DNA of 64,000 nt from JACMLD01 sp963705285 (GTDB taxonomy: Bacteria; Bacteroidota; Bacteroidia; Chitinophagales; Chitinophagaceae). The DNA lies in the NCBI GenBank assembly GCA_963705285.1, contig OY970066.1, positions 930,001 to 994,000 of the forward strand. Reading direction: 5' to 3'. A program made the translations under genes and the position numbers. Shown here in pieces: positions 16,780 to 24,749 of the stretch (the stretch's first letter is position 1; every line of letters begins with the position of its first letter). Under the pieces are notes generated by a model. It made no database searches. It was given only the letters and a program-made list of their open reading frames with translations, and had not been told where the DNA came from.

Positions 16780-18903
16780 TTAGTAAATCTGGCTCCTGGT
16801 GTCTTTAATCTTGGAGTTTTTCTTGAGTGCTGCTTCAATTACACCTCTTCCTGCAGCCGCTTTCTGGTTTTGCACCATGGTCAATCGCTGCTGTTCAACA
16901 TCTGGGCCGGTATTGGGCTTTGCATATACATTGTCTGTTGAAATGCAATAAACGCCAGCGTTACCCGCAATGGGTACAGATACTTTTCCTTTTGCTGCTG
17001 CATTAAAGGCATATCCGCCTACTTTTCCTTCCTGCCCTGCATTTGGGAAAAAGGGCGCAGCAAAAGAAAGGCTGTCTGCTTTCAACACGGGCTGGCCGGT
17101 AGCTGTGCTCACCGCTTCCAGGGTGGTAGGTGTTCCTATTTTCTTTTTTATCTGCTCGGCTTTTTTCTGGTTGCGAATGATGTATTCAACCATTGGCCTT
17201 GCTTTGGCGGCACTGGCCAAACCTTCTTTATTTATTTCTGTTACTGTGGCCACTACGCATTTATTGTCTATAGTAAACATCTCAGATACATCGCCCCTGT
17301 CTGCCGTGTACACCCATTTTACCAGTTGGCGGCTGCTGCCGATTGCGGGAATATTGATATCGTTTGGCTTAATGTCTGCTGCGAGCAATTTGTTATAATT
17401 TCTTTTTTTAGCATTATCATCAAATGCTTTTGCTGTGCGGCTTTCGCTGGCAAACTGGCTGGCAAGCCCGGATGCCTTGTCTTCTGTTTCCGTGCTGGGC
17501 ACAATGGTTTTTGACAGGTACGCTATTTTATACGCCGGGTTAAAATTCTTTTGATCAACAATTTCTACCAGGTGGTATCCAAATTGTGTTTTTACAATTT
17601 TGCGCTCTCCCTTCTTTCCATAAAAACAAAAATCGTTGAATTCTTTTACCATGCGGCCAAAAGCAAAATAACCCAGGTCGCCACCATTTGACTGGCCTTC
17701 GGGGCTTGCAGAAAATTTAAATGCCAGGCTATCAAATATAGCACCGCGGTCGATGGCCGATTTAATGCTGTCAATTTTCTTTTCTGCGGCGCTGTCTGTT
17801 ATAAGGGGCGCACCATTTCTGTCGGCCGTTGCAATTAATATATTCTTGGCTCTTACAGAGTCGGGTAAAACTTTTTCATCCAATTTTTTGGCAACCGTTA
17901 AATTTCCCGCGTCGGCATACGGACCAAAAACGCCACCATTGGGCAAGGCCATAATAGAATCTTTGTTAGGAACCTGTATGGCTGTTTTAGAAACATAGGA
18001 ATCAATGAAAGAAATAGTGCTGCCGTTTTTGGCAAGAAAAGTAGGCATCTCTGCTTCAGAGGTGGTAGCCATTTCATTTTTCAAAAGGTCGAGGCTATTT
18101 AACAAAGAAGCAGTATCTGCTGCAGAAGGAGATGCATCAAACACCACATAAGCAATACCGCGACTGTCTTCCTGTTTAAATTCTTCCTTGTGGTTGTTGA
18201 TGTATGCGTTGATATCTTCATCGCTTACTTTTACGGCGCTGTCTGAAACAGTGCTGTAAGGAACACTTACATAAGATACGGCAGCCATGCTGAGATTTTC
18301 GCTATTCATTTTTTCAAGCATCCATTTTGGGTAGTAACTGGAGTTGCCCAATAATGAAACAAATTTTTCATGAAGGCGGTTGCTTATTAATGCGGGCAGG
18401 TATACATTATTAAAGTTATCGGCCATAGTAGATTTCTGCTTCCGCAATTGTGCAATGGCATTCTTGGCAGCGTTTACGTCATACACGCCCTGCTCATTGG
18501 TAAATTGTTTTTTAAATTCTTCGGGAGCATCGGGTCCAAATAACATGTCATCCAGTTCTCTGGGGGTAACGGTAAGGCCCAGCTTATTTACTTCTTCACT
18601 AATATTATCTTCGCTTATGAGCTGGTTCCATGCATTTTCTCTAACACTCTGGCGCATCATATCATTCATTGGATAACCCATCTGCTGGTATTGCTCCTCC
18701 ATCTGTTTTATTTTCTGATCGTAGGCCAGCGCTTCAATTTTCTTTCCGTTTACAGAACCAACAGAAGTATTGTTACCACCAAATAAACCACTTCCGGTTT
18801 TGCCAACAAAAGCATCCTGTATGAGGAAGCCCAGTAACGAAACACCAATAGCAATAAATAAGAACCAGGCAGCTTTGTCACGAATTCTCTGAATGATTGA
18901 CAT
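16780..18903 (-). CDS. PpiD-like peptidylprolyl isomerase / SurA-type chaperone
   Basis: A 707-residue inner-membrane-anchored periplasmic folding factor. The N-terminus has one membrane helix (AAWFLFIAIGVSLLGFLI, about residues 12-29), then a SurA/PpiD-type chaperone domain. A parvulin rotamase domain lies near residues 340-450 (VRAKNILIAT, FKFSASPEGQSNGGDLGYF, FGYHLVEIVD). A further C-terminal helical region includes a second, degenerate parvulin-like segment. It would assist folding of exported proteins. An exact-consensus promoter lies 40 nt upstream. Confidence 0.92.
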   Translation of the reverse strand: MSIIQRIRDKAAWFLFIAIGVSLLGFLIQDAFVGKTGSGLFGGNNTSVGSVNGKKIEALAYDQKIKQMEEQYQQMGYPMNDMMRQSVRENAWNQLISEDNISEEVNKLGLTVTPRELDDMLFGPDAPEEFKKQFTNEQGVYDVNAAKNAIAQLRKQKSTMADNFNNVYLPALISNRLHEKFVSLLGNSSYYPKWMLEKMNSENLSMAAVSYVSVPYSTVSDSAVKVSDEDINAYINNHKEEFKQEDSRGIAYVVFDASPSAADTASLLNSLDLLKNEMATTSEAEMPTFLAKNGSTISFIDSYVSKTAIQVPNKDSIMALPNGGVFGPYADAGNLTVAKKLDEKVLPDSVRAKNILIATADRNGAPLITDSAAEKKIDSIKSAIDRGAIFDSLAFKFSASPEGQSNGGDLGYFAFGRMVKEFNDFCFYGKKGERKIVKTQFGYHLVEIVDQKNFNPAYKIAYLSKTIVPSTETEDKASGLASQFASESRTAKAFDDNAKKRNYNKLLAADIKPNDINIPAIGSSRQLVKWVYTADRGDVSEMFTIDNKCVVATVTEINKEGLASAAKARPMVEYIIRNQKKAEQIKKKIGTPTTLEAVSTATGQPVLKADSLSFAAPFFPNAGQEGKVGGYAFNAAAKGKVSVPIAGNAGVYCISTDNVYAKPNTGPDVEQQRLTMVQNQKAAAGRGVIEAALKKNSKIKDTRSQIY

Positions 18904-18942
18904 AATAAATAAGTGTGTTTTCCTTTTTTAAAAACAGGATGG

Positions 18943-18973
18943 CAAAAATAGGGTAATTTAGCATATGAACAAA
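18943..18973 (-). promoter_or_regulatory. consensus Bacteroidota promoter of the PpiD-like gene
   Basis: On the minus strand, TTTG (18970-18973) and TATTTTTG (18943-18950) are separated by exactly 19 nt, an exact match to TTTG-N19-TAnnTTTG. The predicted start site is about 30 nt before the ATG. Confidence 0.8.
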
Positions 18974-19498
18974 TTGTGGAAAAATGCCCGAAACTAGCAT
19001 CAACAGCGACTTTCTGCGTTTTTTATTACAAGCTGTTTGGCGTTTTTTGGCCGTAGATTTTTGTTGCTGTACATCAATTAATAATACCCTGTATATTAAA
19101 AGGCCGCATGCGTGAATAGTTGGTAAAAGTGTACAATGTGGAAAAGCCCTTTTTTCTGTGGGTAACCGTTAGAATCTATTATCTCGGGCTGTTATTAATT
19201 AGATGAAAACTTTATTCTTTTTCCAGCGTCACAAAAATTTGTGGAAAGGCCTGTAGTTATTCATGTTCCACACAGATCTTTTTTGAGCAATAGTTTTACG
19301 GAGGTTTTTATATCAACATTAGTGAATAACCCTGCTAAAACCAATACCAGCCAAGGTTTGTTATTGTTAGAGGTATGTGGATTGATGTTGATAAGTAAGC
19401 CTTTTTGTTTTTACCTAATGTTTTTATAAAATGATATCCACCAATTCACAGCTATAGTAATAATAGATTTATATAAAAAAGAGTATACTATATATATT
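18974..19498. other. AT-rich gene-free region with DnaA-box-like words (possible oriC)
   Basis: No supported gene in 525 bp. On the plus strand TGTGGAAAA occurs at 18975 and 19137, TGTGGGTAA at 19157, TGTGGAAAG at 19240 and TGTGGATTG at 19376; a minus-strand TGTGTGGAAC lies at 19264-19273. The first three differ from the DnaA box TGTGGATAA by one base. The right end is very AT-rich, just before nadA. mnmG (gidA) lies 1.1 kb away. This could be a replication origin or just a promoter region. Confidence 0.35.
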
Positions 19499-20506
19499 AT
19501 GAATGTGCAGATAATAGAAAAAAAAGAAAATTTAGAAAAAGTTGGTTTTTTGGATGTCGACATTGATCCAACCATTGATTTGTTTGCGGAAATTGAACGG
19601 CTGAAAAAAGAAAAGAATGCCATCATACTGGCGCATTATTACCAGGAGCCAGATATCCAGGATGTGGCGGATTTTATTGGGGATAGTTTGGGGCTGGCGC
19701 AAAAAGCAGAAAAAACAGATGCCGATATCATTGTGTTTGCCGGCGTTCATTTTATGGCTGAAACCGCAAAAATTCTCAATCCCAACAAAAAAGTATTGTT
19801 ACCCGACCTGAAAGCCGGATGTTCCCTGGCAGATAGCGCCCCGCCCGAACTGTTCAAAAAATTTAAGGATCAGCATCCTGACCACCTGGTCATTTCGTAC
19901 ATCAACTGCAGCGCAGGCATTAAAGCCCTGAGCGATATCATTTGCACTTCCAGCAACGCTGAAAAGATTGTGGAAAGCCTCCCCAAGGACCAAAAAATAA
20001 TTTTTGCACCAGATAAAAACCTTGGGGCCTACCTGGTGAAGAAAACAGGCCGAGATATGGTACTGTGGAACGGAGCCTGTATGGTACACGAGATTTTTAG
20101 CCTCGAAAAAATAACCAAACTTAAAATCAGGCATCCCAACGCCAAATTGATAGCTCATCCTGAATGTGAGGATCCCATTCTTCGCATTGCAGACTACATT
20201 GGCTCCACTACGGGCCTGCTTAAATTTTCCAAGTCTGACCCTGCAAAAGAATTTATAGTGGCAACAGAGACCGGTATACTGCACCAGATGCAAAAGGAGT
20301 CTCCCGGAAAAACATTTATACCCGCCCCACCCAATAATAGTTGTGCATGTAACGACTGTCCGCATATGAAGCTGAATACCCTGGAAAAGCTGTATTTATG
20401 CATGGAATATGAGCTGCCGGAGATAATTATGGACGAAAACCTGCGAATAGCTGCCAAAAAACCCATCGAACGTATGTTACAGATAAGCGCCCAATATGGC
20501 TTGTAA
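19499..20506 (+). CDS. nadA: quinolinate synthase
   Basis: Condenses iminoaspartate with dihydroxyacetone phosphate to quinolinate in de novo NAD synthesis; cytosolic [4Fe-4S] enzyme. The 335-residue protein has the conserved LAHYYQEPDIQDVADFIGDS, GVHFMAETAKILNP, and cluster cysteines in KAGCSLAD, WNGACMVHE and CACNDCPHM. Length and motifs fit the class without extra domains. nadB and nadC are not adjacent, but nadD is 3.5 kb away on the same strand. Confidence 0.96.
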   Translation: MNVQIIEKKENLEKVGFLDVDIDPTIDLFAEIERLKKEKNAIILAHYYQEPDIQDVADFIGDSLGLAQKAEKTDADIIVFAGVHFMAETAKILNPNKKVLLPDLKAGCSLADSAPPELFKKFKDQHPDHLVISYINCSAGIKALSDIICTSSNAEKIVESLPKDQKIIFAPDKNLGAYLVKKTGRDMVLWNGACMVHEIFSLEKITKLKIRHPNAKLIAHPECEDPILRIADYIGSTTGLLKFSKSDPAKEFIVATETGILHQMQKESPGKTFIPAPPNNSCACNDCPHMKLNTLEKLYLCMEYELPEIIMDENLRIAAKKPIERMLQISAQYGL

Positions 20507-20644
20507 GGATTATTTTGAATTGTATATTTTAAATTTTATCTCTTATCAATTTATTATGAAATTGCATCAACCAGACTCGCGCTTTTGTACTATTTTCCCA
20601 GGCGGGAGTAATTTAAAATTTAAAAAATAAAATCTAAAATAGCT

Positions 20645-22513
20645 TTACCTCCCCATAAAAATCATCAGAATCTGTACATCGCTGGGGTTAACGCCACTGA
20701 TGCGGCTGGCCTGGCCAAGTGTGCGCGGCTTTATTTTTTTGAACTTCTGAAGTGCTTCGTTAGAAAGTGAATTGATCCGGTCATAATCGAAACTATCAGG
20801 AATGAGCAAATCCTCTAATTGAGCCATTTTTACCACTAAATCGCGCTCTTTTTCTATATAAACGCCATATTTCAGCTGAATTTCGGCCTGTTCAAGGATT
20901 TCAGCTTTATACATTTGCAGCTTCTTTCCAAGGCTTGGTACCGCCTTCATGAGCGAAATAAGATCGAGGTTTGGACGCAGAATCAGTTGACTGGCTTTTT
21001 GTTTTTGCAGTAATGCTGCCGAGTCTTTTTCTGCTAAAAAAGACTTTATCTCGGTGGGGTCAATGGTAAATTCTTTTAAAATCGCTTTTACTTCCTCCAC
21101 CCCATTTCTTTTCTCGATTACTTTATCCATTCTTTCCTGGCTAGCCAATCCTATACGGTAACTCATTTCGGTTAAGCGCAGGTCGGCGTTGTCTTGGCGT
21201 AACAAGGTGCGAAATTCAGCGCGCGACGTAAACATACGGTACGGTTCTTCTGTGCCCTTGCTAATTAAATCATCTATTAGCACGCCAATATAGGCCTCGC
21301 TTCTTTTTAGAATGAATGGCTCCTGCTGAAAAGCTTTTTGATGGGCGTTAATACCCGCCATCAATCCCTGGCAGGCTGCTTCTTCGTAGCCTGTGGTTCC
21401 ATTAATTTGACCTGCAAAAAAAAGATGGCTGAGTGCTTTTGTTTCCAGGGAATTGGTTAGCTGGGTTGGCGGAAAAAAATCATACTCTATTGCATATCCC
21501 GGCCTGAACATGCGGGCAGCTTCAAACCCGGGAATAGTACGAATAGCTTCGTACTGAACATCTTCCGGTAAAGAGGTGGAGAAACCATTTACATATATTT
21601 CTACGGTATTCCAGCCTTCCGGTTCAACGAAAATCTGGTGGCGGTCGCGTTCGGCGAATCGGTTTATTTTATCTTCTATGCTAGGGCAATACCGCGGACC
21701 GGTGCCTTCTATTCTGCCCGTGTACATGGGACTACGGTCAAATCCAGTTTTTAATATATCGTGCGTACGTTGGCTGGTGTAGGTAATCCAACAATTACGT
21801 TGGTCGGCGGCATTTATGCGCTTGCTGTCCAGGTAAGAAAAACCCACTACTTCAGCGTCTCCTTCCTGCACTTCCATTTTGCGGTAATCAAGGCTGCGGC
21901 CGTCTACACGGGGAGGCGTACCGGTTTTAAGGCGGTCACTTTCAAAGCCCAGACATACCAACTGCTCCGTGATACCTGTAGCGGCCTTCTCGCCCACCCG
22001 TCCGCCACCGAATCTTTTTTCTCCTATATGGATGATGCCATTCAAAAATGTTCCGCTGGTAATAACTACCGATTTGGCCTTTATTTCATTGCCAAGCCCG
22101 GTTACCACGCCATAGACCTGGTTATCTTTTATCAAAAGACCTACTACTGTATCCTGGTAGAAATCTACGTTTGATGTTTGTTCCAGCTTTTCACGCCAGG
22201 TACTGGCAAAGAGCATGCGGTCGTTTTGTGTTCTTGGGCTCCACATGGCCGGACCTTTGGATTTGTTCAGCATCCTGAACTGGATGGTGCTAATGTCTGA
22301 CACAATTCCTGAATAGCCACCGAGCGCATCAATTTCTCTCACTATCTGACCTTTTGCAATGCCACCCATCGCAGGGTTGCAGCTCATTTGTGCAATGGTC
22401 TGCATGTTCATGGTTATCAAAAGCACTTTTGAGCCAAGATTGGCTGCGCTGGCTGCTGCTTCGCAACCAGCATGGCCGGCCCCTGCTACTATTACATCGT
22501 ATGCTGGAAACAT
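20645..22513 (-). CDS. mnmG: tRNA uridine-5-carboxymethylaminomethyl modification enzyme MnmG
   Basis: FAD-dependent subunit that with MnmE installs cmnm5 (or nm5) on the wobble uridine of tRNAs. The N-terminus carries the FAD dinucleotide motif (VAGAGHAGCEAA), followed by the family signature GPAMWSPRTQNDR and GTFLNGIIHIGEKRFGGGR. The C-terminal helical domain binds MnmE. I take the ATG at 22513 (MFPAYDVIVAG, 622 residues) rather than a TTG at 22522, because a -7 promoter box overlaps that TTG. mnmE is not in the window. Confidence 0.97.
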   Translation of the reverse strand: MFPAYDVIVAGAGHAGCEAAASAANLGSKVLLITMNMQTIAQMSCNPAMGGIAKGQIVREIDALGGYSGIVSDISTIQFRMLNKSKGPAMWSPRTQNDRMLFASTWREKLEQTSNVDFYQDTVVGLLIKDNQVYGVVTGLGNEIKAKSVVITSGTFLNGIIHIGEKRFGGGRVGEKAATGITEQLVCLGFESDRLKTGTPPRVDGRSLDYRKMEVQEGDAEVVGFSYLDSKRINAADQRNCWITYTSQRTHDILKTGFDRSPMYTGRIEGTGPRYCPSIEDKINRFAERDRHQIFVEPEGWNTVEIYVNGFSTSLPEDVQYEAIRTIPGFEAARMFRPGYAIEYDFFPPTQLTNSLETKALSHLFFAGQINGTTGYEEAACQGLMAGINAHQKAFQQEPFILKRSEAYIGVLIDDLISKGTEEPYRMFTSRAEFRTLLRQDNADLRLTEMSYRIGLASQERMDKVIEKRNGVEEVKAILKEFTIDPTEIKSFLAEKDSAALLQKQKASQLILRPNLDLISLMKAVPSLGKKLQMYKAEILEQAEIQLKYGVYIEKERDLVVKMAQLEDLLIPDSFDYDRINSLSNEALQKFKKIKPRTLGQASRISGVNPSDVQILMIFMGR

Positions 22514-22519
22514 AAGCGG

Positions 22520-22527
22520 CAAAAATA
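22520..22527 (-). promoter_or_regulatory. -7 promoter box of mnmG, near-leaderless
   Basis: The minus strand reads TATTTTTG, fitting TAnnTTTG. It ends 6 nt before the ATG at 22513, so the transcript would be leaderless or nearly so. Confidence 0.45.
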
Positions 22528-22529
22528 CT

Positions 22530-23141
22530 CTAAAACTTTTTCAGAAAGGCTAACTCTTTGGCCACCTCCGCTATTGACCTGCCATTATTTAACAAGTCGA
22601 ATTCGAAGGATGAATAATTAGCTATCATGTCGAGGTAAGGTTTGTTAGCAGCAATAAAGTGCTGTTGCTTATCGATGTTGAGGGATTCAATTTTTTCAAG
22701 GGTGGCTATTTTTTGCAGTAGTTGCAGGCAAACCGGATGATTGGTAGCATCATATAACTGGTTGAAATAAGCTTTTGCCTTTAATAAATCAAGCCAGCCA
22801 GGATCTTCTTTGGAAGGATCAATGGTTTTAACCCTCATGTTCATGAAATTCCAGCATAGTCGTAATTCGCTTTCAAGTGAGAAATCAAAGCTTGCCACTG
22901 GTATTATATGATCAAACTGCCACTTAACGCCGAAATCCTCCCACGAATCCCCCCTTTCAAACTGTAGTTCAACCCATTCCCTTAATTTTTCAACGTCTAG
23001 TCCAAAGTAGGGTGCGTACATAAGAGATGGCTTTCGCTCTATCACATAGCGCCGAAACGCGATTTGCCATTTCCTTTTTTCGCGGCCCTTCAATACCTCG
23101 GGCGTGACTAATGTTTGGGAAACCCATTTTTTCCTGGCCAT
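22530..23141 (-). CDS. HNH-nuclease-like protein
   Basis: 203 residues from the ATG at 23141 (MARKKWVSQ); a GTG at 23171 would start inside the neighbouring palindrome. The middle reads WQFDHIIPVASFDFS followed by a LCWNFMNMRVK segment, which is the DHI-P...N-x-x-N pattern of HNH/ENDO VII-type nucleases. The zinc-knuckle cysteines of many HNH proteins are absent. The C-terminal 80 residues are helical and unassigned. Whether it cuts DNA is unknown. Confidence 0.6.
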   Translation of the reverse strand: MARKKWVSQTLVTPEVLKGREKRKWQIAFRRYVIERKPSLMYAPYFGLDVEKLREWVELQFERGDSWEDFGVKWQFDHIIPVASFDFSLESELRLCWNFMNMRVKTIDPSKEDPGWLDLLKAKAYFNQLYDATNHPVCLQLLQKIATLEKIESLNIDKQQHFIAANKPYLDMIANYSSFEFDLLNNGRSIAEVAKELAFLKKF

Positions 23142-23163
23142 GTGTAAAGATACTGTGGCTAAG

Positions 23164-23210
23164 TGTTCCACGAATCACAGTTTCAGCCTGAAACTGTGAT
23201 TCGTGGAACA
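23164..23210. repeat. perfect 47-bp palindrome (23-bp arms, 1-nt centre)
   Basis: Left arm 23164-23186 and right arm 23188-23210 are exact reverse complements around a single C. The outer nine bases of each arm (TGTTCCACG / CGTGGAACA) equal the half-sites of the ParB-binding parS consensus, but they are 29 bp apart rather than joined. It lies between ybeY and the HNH-like gene, both on the minus strand. It could be a transcription terminator/attenuator or a protein-binding site; there is no T-tract. Confidence 0.85.
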
Positions 23211-23242
23211 TGTATGGCGGCGGCGCATACTTATAATGGTTC

Positions 23243-23704
23243 TCAGACGCGCGACCGAATATGGTATCGGTTTAAATAGTACTCTTCCATCTGGCGCATG
23301 AGCATGATTTCTTTGGGTTTTTTGTCTTTGTAACCACATAAGTGCAATGCGCCGTGAAAAATAACACGATGAAACTCCTCCTGTATGGTCAGATGTAATT
23401 TGCGGGCATTGTCGGTAACACGATCTACACTTATATAAATTTCACCCTGTACAGGGCTCTGTGTATCAGCTAGATTGAAAGTAATAATATCAGTATAGTT
23501 ATTATGCTTTAGAAATTGTTGATTTATACCTAACAGGTAGTTGTCTGAACAGAAGATATAATCGAGAGATTGTACGGCCACCTTTTCTTTTTTGAACAGT
23601 GACAAAAGAAAGTCTTTCAACTGTTGCCGATGGCGGGGGTAGCTGCTGGCTGTCTCAAAATGGAAGCGGATGGTTGGCGCAGGTATTTTAACAGGCATTT
23701 CCAA
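23243..23704 (-). CDS. ybeY: endoribonuclease / rRNA maturation factor YbeY
   Basis: Zinc-dependent single-strand endoribonuclease needed for 16S rRNA 3'-end maturation. The 153-residue protein has the family features: SLDYIFCSDNYLLGINQQFL, the DIITFN strand, GEIYISVDRV and the active-site HGALHLCGYKDK. The first two metal-binding His are present; the third position is Asp, a variant I associate with Bacteroidota members. Neighbours are the HNH-like gene downstream and divergent feoA upstream. Confidence 0.93.
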   Translation of the reverse strand: MEMPVKIPAPTIRFHFETASSYPRHRQQLKDFLLSLFKKEKVAVQSLDYIFCSDNYLLGINQQFLKHNNYTDIITFNLADTQSPVQGEIYISVDRVTDNARKLHLTIQEEFHRVIFHGALHLCGYKDKKPKEIMLMRQMEEYYLNRYHIRSRV

Positions 23705-23734
23705 AAGTCGTAATAATTTACCTGCGATACAGCA

Positions 23735-23742
23735 TAGATTTG
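23735..23742 (+). promoter_or_regulatory. -7 promoter box of feoA-nadD
   Basis: TAGATTTG fits TAnnTTTG. The expected start of transcription falls on or next to the feoA ATG at 23749, so this would be a leaderless mRNA. Confidence 0.4.
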
Positions 23743-23748
23743 CACCAC

Positions 23749-23985
23749 ATGCTAAGAAGACTATCAGAAATACCCGTAGGTCAAACAGTGGAAATTAAAT
23801 CATTTGAAAACAACGATATCTTTCTAAAACTGATGGAGATGGGTTGTGTGCCTGGGGAAGAAATACGCGTAGATCAAATTGCCCCTTTAGGCGACCCTAT
23901 AGCCATAAGCGTGTCAGGTTATAGTCTGAGTTTACGATTAAACGAAGCGCAAAATATTTTTGTGGAAAATAAAGAAGAGGCTTAA
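23749..23985 (+). CDS. FeoA domain protein
   Basis: A 78-residue SH3-like FeoA domain protein starting at MLRRLSEIPVGQTVEI (an earlier TTG at 23740 overlaps the promoter box). The LKLMEMGCVPGEEIRV and AISVSGYSLSLRLNEA segments are typical. FeoA normally assists the FeoB ferrous-iron transporter or acts as a regulator domain, but no feoB is adjacent; instead nadD follows 40 nt later and is probably co-transcribed. Its partner is therefore unknown. Confidence 0.85.
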   Translation: MLRRLSEIPVGQTVEIKSFENNDIFLKLMEMGCVPGEEIRVDQIAPLGDPIAISVSGYSLSLRLNEAQNIFVENKEEA

Positions 23986-24025
23986 GCCGCTTCAACCGAT
24001 ATTAAATATTGATTTACAATATATT

Positions 24026-24595
24026 ATGGAGATTGGATTGTATTTCGGCTCATTTAATCCTGTTCATATCGGCCATTGTATTATAGCCAGTCATTTTGTT
24101 CAGAACACCGCATTGGAAAGGGTCTGGCTGGTAGTATCGCCCCATAATCCGTTTAAAGAATCGGCCAGCCTGCTTAACGAATACCATAGGCTGCACCTGG
24201 TAAAACTGGCCACTGAAGACGAAGCTAAATTGAAAGCGAGTGATATCGAATTTCATCTGCCTCGCCCGTCTTATACAATTGATACACTTACCTATTTAAA
24301 AGAAAAGCACCCCGAACATCAATTCTCCATTTTGCTAGGAAGTGATGGATTGCAAAATCTGCACAAGTGGAAAAATGCTGAGGTTCTGGTAAAACAGCAC
24401 ACCCTGTATGTATACAAAAGGCCAGGCTATGAAATTGTAAACACAATGGGCGCTAAAATGGAAGTTGCTGATGCACCCTTGCTTGAAATTTCGTCTACAC
24501 ATATCCGTGAGATGATCAGACAAGGTAAATCCATAAGATACCTTGTACCAGATAAGGTACGTGAAGAGATTGATTTGTATCATTATTACAAGTAA
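24026..24595 (+). CDS. nadD: nicotinate-nucleotide adenylyltransferase
   Basis: Adenylates nicotinate mononucleotide to deamido-NAD in the NAD pathway. Starting at the ATG at 24026 places the nucleotidyltransferase motif GLYFGSFNPVHIGH at residues 4-17, as in NadD; a longer frame from 23960 overlaps feoA and is unlikely. SSTHIREMIRQGKSI near the C-terminus is the second signature (ISSTxIR). 189 residues is the normal length. With nadA it gives this region two NAD synthesis genes. Confidence 0.95.
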   Translation: MEIGLYFGSFNPVHIGHCIIASHFVQNTALERVWLVVSPHNPFKESASLLNEYHRLHLVKLATEDEAKLKASDIEFHLPRPSYTIDTLTYLKEKHPEHQFSILLGSDGLQNLHKWKNAEVLVKQHTLYVYKRPGYEIVNTMGAKMEVADAPLLEISSTHIREMIRQGKSIRYLVPDKVREEIDLYHYYK

Positions 24596-24749
24596 GCTGT
24601 CTGGTATATACCATCACTGGCAAAATTATTTATTCAACCGGTATTAATGTTTGACGGAAGCCACCAAGGAGTAATTGAATTTGGTAGGTAATGGCCGCGG
24701 TAATAAATTGTACGATTAAAAAGATAAATCAAATATTCTTCCAGCGCTG

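Noticed and set aside
23164..23210. Palindrome as a true parS site
   Set aside because: The half-sites are 29 bp apart rather than joined as a 16-bp TGTTnCACGTGnAACA; only the outer ends match.
23243..23704. YbeY with a lost active site (third His replaced by Asp)
   Set aside because: The GYKDK variant looks like a Bacteroidota family trait and Asp can bind zinc; all other signatures are intact.
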